From contig WRAF01000015.1 of NCBI GenBank assembly GCA_009780325.1, forward strand, positions 1 to 49,117: a stretch of 49,117 nt of DNA, written 5' to 3'. Origin of the DNA: Bacillota bacterium (lineage in GTDB: Bacteria > Bacillota > Clostridia > Christensenellales > Pumilibacteraceae). The notes under the pieces are model-generated. The model ran no database searches. It worked only from the letters and a program-made list of their open reading frames with translations, and had not been told where the DNA came from. Positions 27,685-35,985 of this stretch are shown one piece after another; position 1 is the first letter of the stretch; every line of letters begins with the position of its first letter. The position numbers and the translations under genes were made by a program.

Positions 27685-29544
27685 TTAATTTAATGGACGC
27701 ATTGTGATTACTGTTCCTGCAAAAATAATTGAAGAATCAGGAATTATTGTCCATTCACCGTCTATAAATGCAACGATTCCCACCTCTCTGCCCCTTATTG
27801 TATCATGCACAACCTGCAACTGTCCGCCTTGAATAAATGCACTAGTTGCACGAGAGACAACTTGAATATCAAATATTAATTCATTTGTCCATGCAAAATG
27901 AAAGAAATTCCACTCATCACAGTCTTCAGTAAATTGATGAACAAATGTACCTTGATTCCAATATCCTTCAACTCTTTGTCCTGTCCATGTTAAAGGGGTT
28001 TTATCTTCACACCCATATTCAAAAAAGAAACTGGGTATATGCTTCCAAGATAATCTTCTGCCTTCATCATCTTGCATAAAACTACCGGCAGGGTGCTCAA
28101 TCCAAGTCCAATTTGGGTGATAGCCCCAAATATGCTCTGTGCCGCACTCATCATATACTACAATATGGCTAGACTGAACAAATACAGCATTTTCTTCTGC
28201 AACTTCATTACCTGCTTCATTTAGCCATACTCCCTCAGTATAATGAGCATCTACCCAATGTCCGCCTTCCCAATGTCCCCAATATCTAAATTGAAATTCT
28301 AATTCAGGGGGAGTAAGAGTGCTTAAATCAACATAAACAAGTTCTCTATTATTGTTTTCATCGGCAACAATCATAAAAAGATTACCGTCTAAAATTAAAA
28401 AGCTGTCTCTGTGGTCATGGTTATTATGGTTATTGCTAAACCATGTCCAGTTTTCAAATCCAAATGGTCCTCTATAATGTATGTGCATATTGCCAAAGTG
28501 AAGATCTAATAAAAAATTCCCATGCAATAACCGGTCATTGCTCCAACCAGTGCTTCTTAAAAATACATTAGTGTTGTCGCATAGGTCAACAAGCTGACGA
28601 TTTTCATTAAATCTTCTAATCTGTGTAATATTTCTCAAATGGTTTTGACTTCCTCGTTGAACCTGCCTTATTTCATATATATATCCGTCATCGCCTCTAT
28701 AAAAGTTGTTGTGGTTATAAAAAACAATGTTTCCGTCAGTTTCATTGACTGTATTATTTCTTACAAAAATGTTTCCAAATCTGTCTGCCATAACAGACTG
28801 AACTTGGATATTGGGATTAGGAACAAGGTTAGTTGCAATTAGATTATCATTTTCAATTGACAAAACATAAAATCGTCTATTGCTGCTATTAGAAGTCCAA
28901 TCCACAAAGCAAATTACATTGCCGTCATGAATATTTATGTTTATATGTCTGTGTGCAAAATAGTCAGGCATTGGTCCTGCTATATCAGCTAATGAATAAA
29001 TATGTCCGGTAGGCATATAGACTGCAAAGCTATGAGTGTTCCAGCTTATATCAAAGTTTTCTCTGTCAAAGTTACGGTTTTGGTCTCTCTCCCAATTCCA
29101 CCAGCTAGCAGATCCGCTAACAAATCTTAAAAATACAAAGTCACCTGATATGTACATTTTGTCAATTTCGCCAGGAATTTCTGCTTGAGTTAATATCTCA
29201 TTATTTTCTATTGCTGTATGGTTATAAAATTGAACTATATTATGATTGCCGTATTCATCAATAGCATATAAAAAACTGCGTTGGTTTTGAGGAGAGGCAT
29301 GCGCAGCAATTAAATTTGAGTTTCTTTGTGCTGTTTGAGCAGATGTATCTGTTTGATTAGAACTTGCAAGCGCCAAAGCAGAAACACCGTCAAGGTTTAT
29401 AGCAAAGTTTTCTAAGAAGTTGACACTGAAAAATTGCTCATTATCAAAATCAAAGTCTCTGTCAGTAGTGACACAAGCAATAGTAGTAAAAATAAACATA
29501 GCAAAAATGCAGGCAACTAATAAAATAATAGTTTTCCTTTTCAT
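27685..29544 (-). CDS. Lipoprotein-like secreted protein of unknown function
   Basis: A 619-residue exported protein I cannot assign. The N-terminus (MKRKTIILLVACIFAMFIFT) is a signal sequence followed by TTIAC, a near-lipobox, so lipid anchoring is possible but not canonical. The rest is rich in Asn, Trp and His, with many short beta-like stretches (for example DRFGNIFVRNN, RGDDGYIYEIRQ), which suggest a propeller-like or other all-beta fold. A Trp/His-rich insertion (RYWGHWEGGHWVDAHYTEG) stands out. The start at 29544 has AAGGAG five bases upstream; the frame to 29586 would run into the tRNA spacer. It begins 34 bases after the tRNA-Arg 3' end with no terminator between, so it may be transcribed from the tRNA promoter. 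Confidence 0.8.
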   Translation of the reverse strand: MKRKTIILLVACIFAMFIFTTIACVTTDRDFDFDNEQFFSVNFLENFAINLDGVSALALASSNQTDTSAQTAQRNSNLIAAHASPQNQRSFLYAIDEYGNHNIVQFYNHTAIENNEILTQAEIPGEIDKMYISGDFVFLRFVSGSASWWNWERDQNRNFDRENFDISWNTHSFAVYMPTGHIYSLADIAGPMPDYFAHRHININIHDGNVICFVDWTSNSSNRRFYVLSIENDNLIATNLVPNPNIQVQSVMADRFGNIFVRNNTVNETDGNIVFYNHNNFYRGDDGYIYEIRQVQRGSQNHLRNITQIRRFNENRQLVDLCDNTNVFLRSTGWSNDRLLHGNFLLDLHFGNMHIHYRGPFGFENWTWFSNNHNNHDHRDSFLILDGNLFMIVADENNNRELVYVDLSTLTPPELEFQFRYWGHWEGGHWVDAHYTEGVWLNEAGNEVAEENAVFVQSSHIVVYDECGTEHIWGYHPNWTWIEHPAGSFMQDDEGRRLSWKHIPSFFFEYGCEDKTPLTWTGQRVEGYWNQGTFVHQFTEDCDEWNFFHFAWTNELIFDIQVVSRATSAFIQGGQLQVVHDTIRGREVGIVAFIDGEWTIIPDSSIIFAGTVITMRPLN

Positions 29545-29578
29545 AAAGTCTCCTTTTTTTATCCTAATTAAGATAAAT

Positions 29579-29653
29579 TGGCGCACTCGTAAGGATTCGA
29601 ACCTTAAATGACGGTTCCGTAGACCGTAGTGATATCCATTTCACCACGAGTGC
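29579..29653 (-). tRNA. tRNA-Arg (anticodon ACG)
   Basis: The cloverleaf is complete: acceptor GCACTCG/CGAGTGC, D arm from GTG to CAC, anticodon stem ACGGT/ACCGT with loop CTACGGA (anticodon ACG, read as ICG), T arm TAAGG/CCTTA with TTCGAAT, discriminator G and an encoded CCA (29581-29579). It reads CGU/CGC/CGA codons. Confidence 0.95.
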
Positions 29654-29705
29654 AAATTGTTGTGCTCGTGGTGAAATCTATCTTAAAAATAGACCACTAG
29701 CACAA
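29638..29705 (-). promoter_or_regulatory. tRNA leader with two competing hairpins
   Basis: On the minus strand the leader can form its own hairpin: TTGTGCT-A-GTGGT (29705-29693) with ACCAC-G-AGCACAA (29671-29660). Alternatively, leader bases 29677-29665 are perfectly complementary over 13 bp to bases 4-16 of the tRNA (29650-29638), with a 14-base spacer. The two pairings are mutually exclusive, and the second would disrupt the cloverleaf. Confidence 0.6.
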
Positions 29706-29715
29706 TTATTACAAT

Positions 29716-29744
29716 ATTATATGCAATCAAAATTTATTTGTCAA
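29716..29744 (-). promoter_or_regulatory. Consensus promoter of tRNA-Arg
   Basis: TTGACA (29744-29739), 17 bases, TATAAT (29721-29716) on the minus strand. The predicted start near 29709 leaves a leader of about 56 bases before the tRNA. Confidence 0.8.
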
Positions 29745-29754
29745 ATCATTTTAG

Positions 29755-29784
29755 TTGCAATTATAAAATAATTTATGTTATAAT
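29755..29784 (+). promoter_or_regulatory. Predicted leaderless promoter of the dehydrogenase
   Basis: TTGCAA (29755-29760), 18 bases, TATAAT (29779-29784). The first ATG (29785) touches the -10 box and cannot be in the transcript. The second, at 29791, is six bases downstream, where transcription should start. Confidence 0.6.
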
Positions 29785-29790
29785 ATGGTT

Positions 29791-30807
29791 ATGAAAGCAT
29801 GGAGAATTAAAGAAAACGGCATTAGCTTAGATAAAATGGATACTCAAGAGGTGCTTGACTCTTGTGTGAAAATTAAAATTGCTTATGCATCCGTCACTTT
29901 GACAGACCGCTTAATAGCTCAAGGTAAGCTCAAATGTGAATACCCATTGATACCTGGGCGTAATGCTGTTGGCATGGTAGTGGAAACAGGAATTAATGTT
30001 AAAAACTGTACAAGAGGGGATATGGTTGCATTAAAACCGCTTTCTAGCTGTGGTGAATGCGCAAAGTGTCTTGATTCAAAAAATGTTCAGTGTGAAAACA
30101 CCTTAGCATTTGGTATAACAGAGGCAGGCTTTCTGTCTGATTTTAGTGTGGTCAGCAGTGACAATATAATTAAATTGCCAGAAAGAGTGAACTCTGAAGA
30201 TGCAATTTTTATTGATTGTATTGATATTGCAATTGAGGCTATCAGCAAAATGGGGCTAGAAAAAGGTGAGTATTTGGCGATTTGCGGGGCAGACGACTTA
30301 GGCATAATTATGGCACAAGCAGCAATGTATTATCAAATTGTTCCTATCCTTATTGATATGGATCCATCATTTTTGCAAATTGCTGGTGATTTAGGTGTAT
30401 ATTATACTATAAATAGTGGTGAAGAAGATACAAAAAAGCAAGTTTTTGCACTAACAGGCGGCAAAATGGCGCATGCGGTTGCTTATATGAGTGAAAGCAA
30501 CTATCCTTTTAATTCTAGTCTAGAGTATGTAAAAAATGGCGGAAGTATAGCTATTTGCGGACTTAGTGATACTTTAAAAGAACTCAATGTACCTATTGGG
30601 CAAGTTCATGCTAGGGGATTGAGTATATTTGGAATTTTAGAGAGCAATAAAAATATATTGAGTGCGATAAACATGCTTGCAAGCAAAACAATTATAATAG
30701 ATGCTTTGATAGGTGAAAGAATTGATTTTAATGATGTGGATAAAGAGTTGAAAAAAGAAATTTTGCAAGGCTCAACTTACTTAAAAACTTTGGTCAGAAT
30801 GCCGTAG
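29791..30807 (+). CDS. Zinc-type medium-chain dehydrogenase homologue lacking catalytic zinc ligands
   Basis: A 338-residue member of the MDR (alcohol dehydrogenase) superfamily. The structural zinc lobe is intact, with cysteines 87, 90, 93 and 101 (CGECAKC...C). The catalytic zinc ligands are not: the usual CG(T/S)D is VTLTD, and the usual GHE is GRN (56-58). The Rossmann motif is also weak (GADDLG). It may bind a nucleotide without classical dehydrogenase activity; substrate unknown. I choose the ATG at 29791 because the one at 29785 abuts TATAAT. No Shine-Dalgarno site is present. It is transcribed divergently from the tRNA-Arg gene. Confidence 0.8.
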   Translation: MKAWRIKENGISLDKMDTQEVLDSCVKIKIAYASVTLTDRLIAQGKLKCEYPLIPGRNAVGMVVETGINVKNCTRGDMVALKPLSSCGECAKCLDSKNVQCENTLAFGITEAGFLSDFSVVSSDNIIKLPERVNSEDAIFIDCIDIAIEAISKMGLEKGEYLAICGADDLGIIMAQAAMYYQIVPILIDMDPSFLQIAGDLGVYYTINSGEEDTKKQVFALTGGKMAHAVAYMSESNYPFNSSLEYVKNGGSIAICGLSDTLKELNVPIGQVHARGLSIFGILESNKNILSAINMLASKTIIIDALIGERIDFNDVDKELKKEILQGSTYLKTLVRMP

Positions 30808-31109
30808 GAAAAATATATGCTTTTGTTGGTAGATTTCAACAGCGTGACATAAATTAATTGGTTTCTTAAATTGTAGTTTTAGACTATTCTAAAAATCTTA
30901 ATTTTGTCATGCTGTAAGCATCTCTTCTTTAAAAAACAATAATTACTTTTTAAATCACTGCTATAAATTACATTAAATTATATAGTAAAATTTTAACAAA
31001 GCAATAAAAACGCTTGCGTTTGTTTTTTTATTGTGATAAAATGTGTTTGTCCTTACTCCTATATATTTTGAATAGGGGTCGATAGTCCAAAAGGAGGTAA
31101 AAATAAATC
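30808..31109 (+). other. Intergenic region before rpsF: repeats, terminator, promoter
   Basis: No gene. Two family-3 repeat units face each other (ACAGCGTGACATAAATTAA at about 30837-30855 and TTAATTTTGTCATGCTGT at 30898-30915), forming an imperfect hairpin. AAACGC (31008-31013) and GCGTTT (31016-31021), then a seven-T run, form a short terminator. TTGCGT (31014-31019), 17 bases, TAAAAT (31037-31042) is the likely rpsF promoter and overlaps that hairpin. The leader from about 31049 contains CTCCTAT/ATAGGGG, a possible small stem; I cannot say whether S6:S18 bind it. AAAGGAGG precedes rpsF. Confidence 0.6.
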
Positions 31110-31529
31110 ATGCAAAAATATGAAGTTTTGTACGTTTTAGCGGCTGCGCTTGAAAATGAAAAAAAGGAAACTTTTATTGAAAAGTATTCTAAATTAGTCG
31201 TTTCAAATGGCGGAGTGGTTGATAGTGTCAACAAGTGGGGTTTAAAGAAACTTGCTTATCCTATCAATTATAAAAACGAAGGCTTTTATGTGCTTATGAA
31301 TTATCAAGCTAATGCTGATTTTAATGCTGAACTAGAGCGTCAGTTTAGAATCGCAAAAGATGAAGTAATTAGATTTATGGTGACAAAAGCAATTGAAGCA
31401 CCTATTTTGGCACCTAAAAAAGAAAAGCCTAAAGCCGTCAAAAAAGAAAAAGAAGAAGCTAAAGCTATAAGTACAGAAGAAGTTAAGACAGAAGAAATTA
31501 AAGAAGAAACAAAACAAGAAAATGAATAA
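31110..31529 (+). CDS. rpsF: Ribosomal protein S6
   Basis: A 30S subunit protein that pairs with S18 on the central domain of 16S rRNA. The 139-residue sequence has the S6 fold from MQKYEVLYVL through WGLKKLAYPI and FYVLMNYQ to RFMVTKA. A Lys/Glu-rich C-terminal extension (about 100-139) exceeds the usual 95-100 residues; such tails vary in the family. It leads the rpsF-ssb-rpsR operon with gaps of 41 and 12 bases. The start has a textbook AAAGGAGG. Confidence 0.97.
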   Translation: MQKYEVLYVLAAALENEKKETFIEKYSKLVVSNGGVVDSVNKWGLKKLAYPINYKNEGFYVLMNYQANADFNAELERQFRIAKDEVIRFMVTKAIEAPILAPKKEKPKAVKKEKEEAKAISTEEVKTEEIKEETKQENE

Positions 31530-31570
31530 AATTTAAATTAATTATAAAGTAAAAAAAGGAAAAACAATTT

Positions 31571-31993
31571 ATGAACAAGGTTATTTTAATTGGAAACTTA
31601 GTAAGAGACCCAGAAACTGAAACTACTCCTCAAGGCATTACTGTATGCAAATTTTCTATTGCTGTTAATCGTCGTTTTATTAACTCTAAAACTGGTGAGC
31701 GTGATGCTGACTTTTTCAACATTGTTGCTTGGAGAAATCTAGCAGAAAATTGTGGTAAATACCTGGAAAAAGGCAGAAAAGTTTGCGTAGTGGGCGCAAT
31801 TGAAAATAGAAATTTTGTTGACAAAGACGGAAACAAAAGATATTTTACTGATATTGTTGCAGATGATGTTGAGTTTTTGACTCCTGGCAACAAAGATGCT
31901 TCTGATTATGCTGGTGCGTCAAGATTTAGTGATAAATCAAATGATAAGGGTGAATTAAAAGCTATCAGCGGAGATGATGAATTACCATTTTAA
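31571..31993 (+). CDS. ssb: Single-stranded DNA-binding protein
   Basis: Coats single-stranded DNA in replication, repair and recombination. The 140-residue protein begins MNKVILIGNLVRDPETE and has the OB-fold core (FFNIVAWRNLAENCGKYLEKG). A short flexible linker leads to the acidic tip GDDELPF, which recruits partner proteins; the usual form is DDDIPF. AAAAAAGG lies upstream of the ATG. Its place between rpsF and rpsR is the standard bacterial arrangement. Confidence 0.97.
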   Translation: MNKVILIGNLVRDPETETTPQGITVCKFSIAVNRRFINSKTGERDADFFNIVAWRNLAENCGKYLEKGRKVCVVGAIENRNFVDKDGNKRYFTDIVADDVEFLTPGNKDASDYAGASRFSDKSNDKGELKAISGDDELPF

Positions 31994-32005
31994 AAGGAAA
32001 CAAAC

Positions 32006-32278
32006 ATGGAAAATAAAAAACCAAACAAGAGTTTTGAAGGCGATGATAAAATCAAAAAACATCGCAAGGCTCCTAAAAAGAAAGTCTGTCAATTTTGTGT
32101 AGACAAAGTTAAAGATATAGACTATAAAGAAATTCAAAAATTAAAACGCTTTATTACTGAAAAAGGTAAAATGTTGCCTAGGCGTACTTCTGGCGTTTGT
32201 GCTCCGCACCAAAGAGTGCTTAATATAGCTATTAAAAAAGCTAGGATTATGGCATTATTACCATTTAAGGCAGAGTAA
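32006..32278 (+). CDS. rpsR: Ribosomal protein S18 (zinc-binding C+ form)
   Basis: A 30S protein that binds together with S6. The 90-residue protein has VCQFC (C28, C31) and the later CAPHQR, the four-ligand zinc form of S18, as opposed to the C- paralogue. The conserved core [21 protein letters not shown] is intact. It lies 12 bases after ssb with AAAAGG before the ATG. Terminator hairpins follow in the next interval. Confidence 0.97.
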   Translation: MENKKPNKSFEGDDKIKKHRKAPKKKVCQFCVDKVKDIDYKEIQKLKRFITEKGKMLPRRTSGVCAPHQRVLNIAIKKARIMALLPFKAE

Positions 32279-32657
32279 TGATTTTTTTTATGGTATAGGA
32301 AAAATACTTCGTCTTTCAGTTGTCTGCGTTTGAGAATATCTCGAACTCAAAAAAGCCGAGCTACTAGCAAGCGAGGGAAGTTTGCAAAGCAAACCTTTTT
32401 TATGCATTAGTAATTATCGTTTTATTGAGAAACATTGCACGCCAAAAAAACCCCGCCACAGCAAGGCGGGGTCGGGGCAAAGCCCCTTTTTTTATTACTA
32501 AACAAAAGAAAGAGCGTGTTTTAACCAAAGGCACGCTCTTTCAATTCACAATGCACATTAGGACGGTGCTTAATTTTAATTTTCTTAATATACATGTGGA
32601 TAAATTGAAATTGACTTTAATTAGGCATTGTAAATTTATAATTATGGAGTTAATTTA
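32279..32657 (+). other. Intergenic region with repeat copy and three hairpins
   Basis: No convincing gene; a 77-codon frame at 32425 has no ribosome-binding site and runs through hairpin DNA. The region holds the fullest family-2 repeat (32291-32420). A pair of GC-rich hairpins follows at 32451-32493 (CCCCGCC/GGCGGGG, then GGGGC/GCCCC with a seven-T run), a strong terminator for rpsR. A third inverted repeat (AAAGAGCGTG with CACGCTCTTT) lies at 32509-32541. A possible TATAAT at 32637 lies close to the ABC-F start, without a good -35. Confidence 0.7.
32291..32420 (+). repeat. Intergenic repeat family 2, full copy
   Basis: The copy shares TTTTTTAT(A/G)GTATAGGAAAAA at its start, AACTCAAAAAAGCCGA in the middle, GAGGGAAGT, a hairpin, CTTTTTTATGC and TTATCG with the minus-strand copy at 47141-47265. 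Its own hairpin is GTTTGC-AAA-GCAAAC (32380-32394) followed by CTTTTTT, a good terminator. The other copy keeps a hairpin there with different bases. Confidence 0.7.
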
Positions 32658-34229
32658 ATGATTTCAGTCAACTCAATTTCAGTTCAATTTGGGTCTAGGA
32701 TATTGTTTGATAATGTGTCTTTAAAGTTTAATAAAGGCAACTGTTATGGGATTATCGGTGCAAATGGTGCAGGTAAGTCCACTTTTTTAAAAGTGTTATC
32801 AGGCGACTTAGATGCTAACAAGGGCGATGTTTCTATTGATAAAAATGCTAGGATGAGTGTTTTATCTCAAAATCAAAATGCTTTTGATGAGTATACTGCA
32901 CTTCAAACAGTAGTAATGGGACATTCTAAGCTGTGTGAAATTCAAGCAAAAAGAGATGCATTGTATGCTAAAGAAGATTTTTCTGAAGAAGATGGTATTT
33001 TAGCAGGTGAATTAGAAGCCGAATTTGCAGAGTTAAACGGCTATGAAGCAGAGTCAGACGCAGAGACACTGTTAAATCAACTTAAAGTCGATTCTAATCT
33101 TTTTCATATGCCTATGGGTGAATTGGATGCTAAAATAAAAGTCAAGGTGCTGCTAGCACAGGCATTGTTTGGAAAACCTGATATACTTATATTAGATGAG
33201 CCTACAAACAACCTAGATGCAAAATCTGTTAAATGGTTAACAGATTATTTGATGACATTAGAAGACTCTGTGGTCATTATTGTATCGCATAATAGGCATT
33301 TTCTCAACAAAGTATGCACGCATATTTGCGATGTGGATTTTAAGCAAATTCGCATTTTTGTAGGCAATTATGATTTTTGGTATGAATCTAGCCAGCTATT
33401 ATTAAGGCAAGCAAAAGAACAAAATAAAAAGGCAGAGGCAAGGGCTAAAGAATTAAAAGAATTCATAGCACGGTTTAGTGCAAATGCATCAAAGTCAAAG
33501 CAGGCAACTTCACGCAAAAAAGAATTAGAAAAATTGTCTCTTGAAGACATAAAGCCGTCATCAAGACGATATCCTTTTATTGAATTTAAGTATGAAAAGG
33601 ACATCGGGAATGAAATACTAGAAGTAGAGGGTTTGACTAAAAAAGGATATTTTGAGAATATCAGTTTTAAGGTCAAAAAGAATGACAAGATTGCATTTTT
33701 GTGTTCAAACTCTCAAGTAATATCAATGCTTTTTGATGTGCTTATGGGTATTGAAAAAGCTGATAGCGGTTTTTTCAATTGGGGAAAAACAATTACGCCA
33801 ACATATTTACCGCATGATTATGATGATTTTTTTGATGGTGTGGACCTAAATCTCGTGCAATGGATTGACCAGTTTTCAAAAGATCATTATGAAGAGTATT
33901 TAAGAGGCTGGTTAGGGCGCATGTTATTTTCTGGACAAGAGGCTTTAAAACAAGCAAAGGTTTTATCTGGAGGAGAGAAAGTGCGCTGTATGCTATCAAG
34001 GATGATGCTTCAAGGGGGGAACTTTTTAATATTAGATGAGCCAACCAATCACTTGGATTTAGAGAGTATAACTGCACTTAATAAGGGCATGACAAATTTT
34101 AAGGGTAATATGTTATTTATTACTCAAGACCATGAAATAATTCAGACCGTAGCCAATAGAATTATTGAACTTGATAAAACAAAAGTTTTTGATAAAGATA
34201 TCAGCTATGATGATTATTTGGAGTTATAA
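32658..34229 (+). CDS. ABC-F family ATPase with one degenerate ATP site
   Basis: A soluble tandem ABC protein of 523 residues, of the class that acts on ribosomes (translation factor or antibiotic resistance); the exact subgroup is uncertain. NBD1 has a normal Walker A (GANGAGKST, 34-42) and Walker B (ILILDEPTNNLD), but its signature reads ELDAKIKVK instead of LSGGEKVR. NBD2 has a normal signature (LSGGEKVR) and Walker B (LILDEPTNHLD), but its Walker A is lost (FLCSNSQVISMLF, about 348-360). The two defects fall in the same composite ATP site. A basic linker (SKSKQATSRKKELEKL) joins the domains. GGAG lies eight bases before the ATG. Confidence 0.9.
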   Translation: MISVNSISVQFGSRILFDNVSLKFNKGNCYGIIGANGAGKSTFLKVLSGDLDANKGDVSIDKNARMSVLSQNQNAFDEYTALQTVVMGHSKLCEIQAKRDALYAKEDFSEEDGILAGELEAEFAELNGYEAESDAETLLNQLKVDSNLFHMPMGELDAKIKVKVLLAQALFGKPDILILDEPTNNLDAKSVKWLTDYLMTLEDSVVIIVSHNRHFLNKVCTHICDVDFKQIRIFVGNYDFWYESSQLLLRQAKEQNKKAEARAKELKEFIARFSANASKSKQATSRKKELEKLSLEDIKPSSRRYPFIEFKYEKDIGNEILEVEGLTKKGYFENISFKVKKNDKIAFLCSNSQVISMLFDVLMGIEKADSGFFNWGKTITPTYLPHDYDDFFDGVDLNLVQWIDQFSKDHYEEYLRGWLGRMLFSGQEALKQAKVLSGGEKVRCMLSRMMLQGGNFLILDEPTNHLDLESITALNKGMTNFKGNMLFITQDHEIIQTVANRIIELDKTKVFDKDISYDDYLEL

Positions 34230-34248
34230 TTTTTATTAAGAAACTACT

Positions 34249-35985
34249 ATGATAAAAACTTTTCAATTATTTACTAAAATAGACTGGTTAATGACAGGGG
34301 TGCTGTGTTTGTTTGTAGCAGCGCAAGTTTTTGCTGCACTAGAAATTCCTTATTATATGGGTGCAATTGTATACAGATACAATACAAGGCAAGATGTATG
34401 GGAAAATGCAGGCTTTATGATGCTATATTCATTAATATCCATCATATGTCTTATAGCTATGACGCTAATTGCCTCACGCATAGGCGCACATGTTTCTAAA
34501 ACTTTGCGTTCTGAAATATTTAACAAAGTACAAAGTTTTGCCCCGCAAGAATTAGGAGAATTTTCCACTGCATCATTAATTACACGTACAACAAATGATG
34601 TTGCACAAGTAGGCATGGCAGTGCAAATGTCGCTGCGCTTTTTAATTCAAATGCCCATAATGGCAGCGCTTGCAACTGTACGAATTTTAACTGCAAATTT
34701 GCAGCTATCAATTGTCGTAGCTATTGCCATTGCAATATTACTTATGTTGGTGGGCACAATGGTAGTAATTATTATTCCAAAATTTTCAGTTTTGCAAAAA
34801 CTTACTGACAAAGTAAATGCTGCTGCTAGAGAAAACCTAACAGGGTTAAGAGTAGTGCGTGCATATAATGCACAAAAATTTCAAGAAGATAAATTTGAAA
34901 AACAAAACAAAAAATTAACAAAAGTACATTTGTTTGTAGACAGGATAAATGCACTAGCTGATCCTATTATTAATCTAATTATGCATGGGGCAACACTAGG
35001 TATCTTTTGGTTTGGAGCATATCTAATTAATGCAGATGTTACTAATAGCCTTGACTCAAGCGATTTAGTGCTTTTTATGGGATTGGCAGCACAAATGTTG
35101 ATGGCGTTTTTACTTATGATTATGGCACTAATATTTGTACCTAGAGGCATGGTTTCTGCTAAGAGAATATTTCAAGTATTAGATAAGCCGCTTAAAATGC
35201 AAGAAGGTGACGGGGCGGATTCAGCAGCAAAAGGTGAGGTAGAGTTTAAAAATGTGAGTTTTAAATATCCTGATGCAGAAGAATTTATATTACATGATAT
35301 TTCGTTTAAGATTGAAAAGGGGCAGACTGTGGGTTTTATTGGATCTACAGGAAGCGGAAAAAGCACATTGATTAAATTAGTGCCAAGGTTTTATGATGTG
35401 TCTGAAGGGCAGGTATTGATTGATGGTGTGGATGTTAGAAAATATAAAAAGAGTGAACTTTATAAAAAACTAGGGTATGTTCCGCAAAAGGGAGTGCTGT
35501 TTAGCGGTACAATTAAATCAAATATTGCTTTTGGTGAGTTTGATAATAGCTTAGATGATAATCATTTAATGCAGGCAGCGTCTGTTGCATGCGCATCAGA
35601 ATTCATTGAAAAAAGAGAACATAGATATGATAGTGAAATTTCCCAAGGCGGTAAAAATGTTTCTGGCGGGCAAAAACAGCGTTTATCAATAGCAAGAGCC
35701 ATTGCAAAAAATCCGCCCATCTATATTTTTGATGATTCTTTTTCTGCGCTTGATAATAAAACTGACAAAACATTAAGACAAAATTTAAAAGAACATACTA
35801 TTGATACTACATCCTTAATAGTTGCATCACGGATAGGTACAATCATTAATGCTGATAAAATTATAGTTTTAGATAAAGGCAAAATAGTAGGCGAGGGCAC
35901 GCATGAAAAGCTTTTAGAGTCATGCACAGTTTATCAGCAAATAGCAAGCTCTCAATTAGATAAGGAGGGTAACGATGTCGCATAA
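34249..35985 (+). CDS. ABC exporter half-transporter with degenerate catalytic site
   Basis: A membrane-spanning ABC exporter subunit of 578 residues: a six-helix transmembrane domain (about 1-310) fused to an ATPase. Walker A is GSTGSGKST (about 365) and the signature is VSGGQKQR. The catalytic glutamate after Walker B is Asp (YIFDDSFSALD), and the H-loop His is absent (VASRIGTI). This is the non-catalytic partner expected in heterodimers such as BmrCD or LmrCD. It overlaps the next gene by 11 bases. No Shine-Dalgarno site is evident; it follows the ABC-F gene after 19 bases and may depend on that transcript. The substrate is unknown, perhaps a drug or lipid. Confidence 0.92.
   Translation: MIKTFQLFTKIDWLMTGVLCLFVAAQVFAALEIPYYMGAIVYRYNTRQDVWENAGFMMLYSLISIICLIAMTLIASRIGAHVSKTLRSEIFNKVQSFAPQELGEFSTASLITRTTNDVAQVGMAVQMSLRFLIQMPIMAALATVRILTANLQLSIVVAIAIAILLMLVGTMVVIIIPKFSVLQKLTDKVNAAARENLTGLRVVRAYNAQKFQEDKFEKQNKKLTKVHLFVDRINALADPIINLIMHGATLGIFWFGAYLINADVTNSLDSSDLVLFMGLAAQMLMAFLLMIMALIFVPRGMVSAKRIFQVLDKPLKMQEGDGADSAAKGEVEFKNVSFKYPDAEEFILHDISFKIEKGQTVGFIGSTGSGKSTLIKLVPRFYDVSEGQVLIDGVDVRKYKKSELYKKLGYVPQKGVLFSGTIKSNIAFGEFDNSLDDNHLMQAASVACASEFIEKREHRYDSEISQGGKNVSGGQKQRLSIARAIAKNPPIYIFDDSFSALDNKTDKTLRQNLKEHTIDTTSLIVASRIGTIINADKIIVLDKGKIVGEGTHEKLLESCTVYQQIASSQLDKEGNDVA

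Noticed and set aside
29660-29705. T-box riboswitch upstream of the lipoprotein-like gene
   Set aside because: No T-box consensus (AGGGUGGNACCGCG) is present; the structure lies before the tRNA and mirrors it.
32425-32658. 77-codon open frame before the ABC-F gene
   Set aside because: It runs through two GC-rich terminator hairpins, has no Shine-Dalgarno site and its sequence looks non-protein-like.
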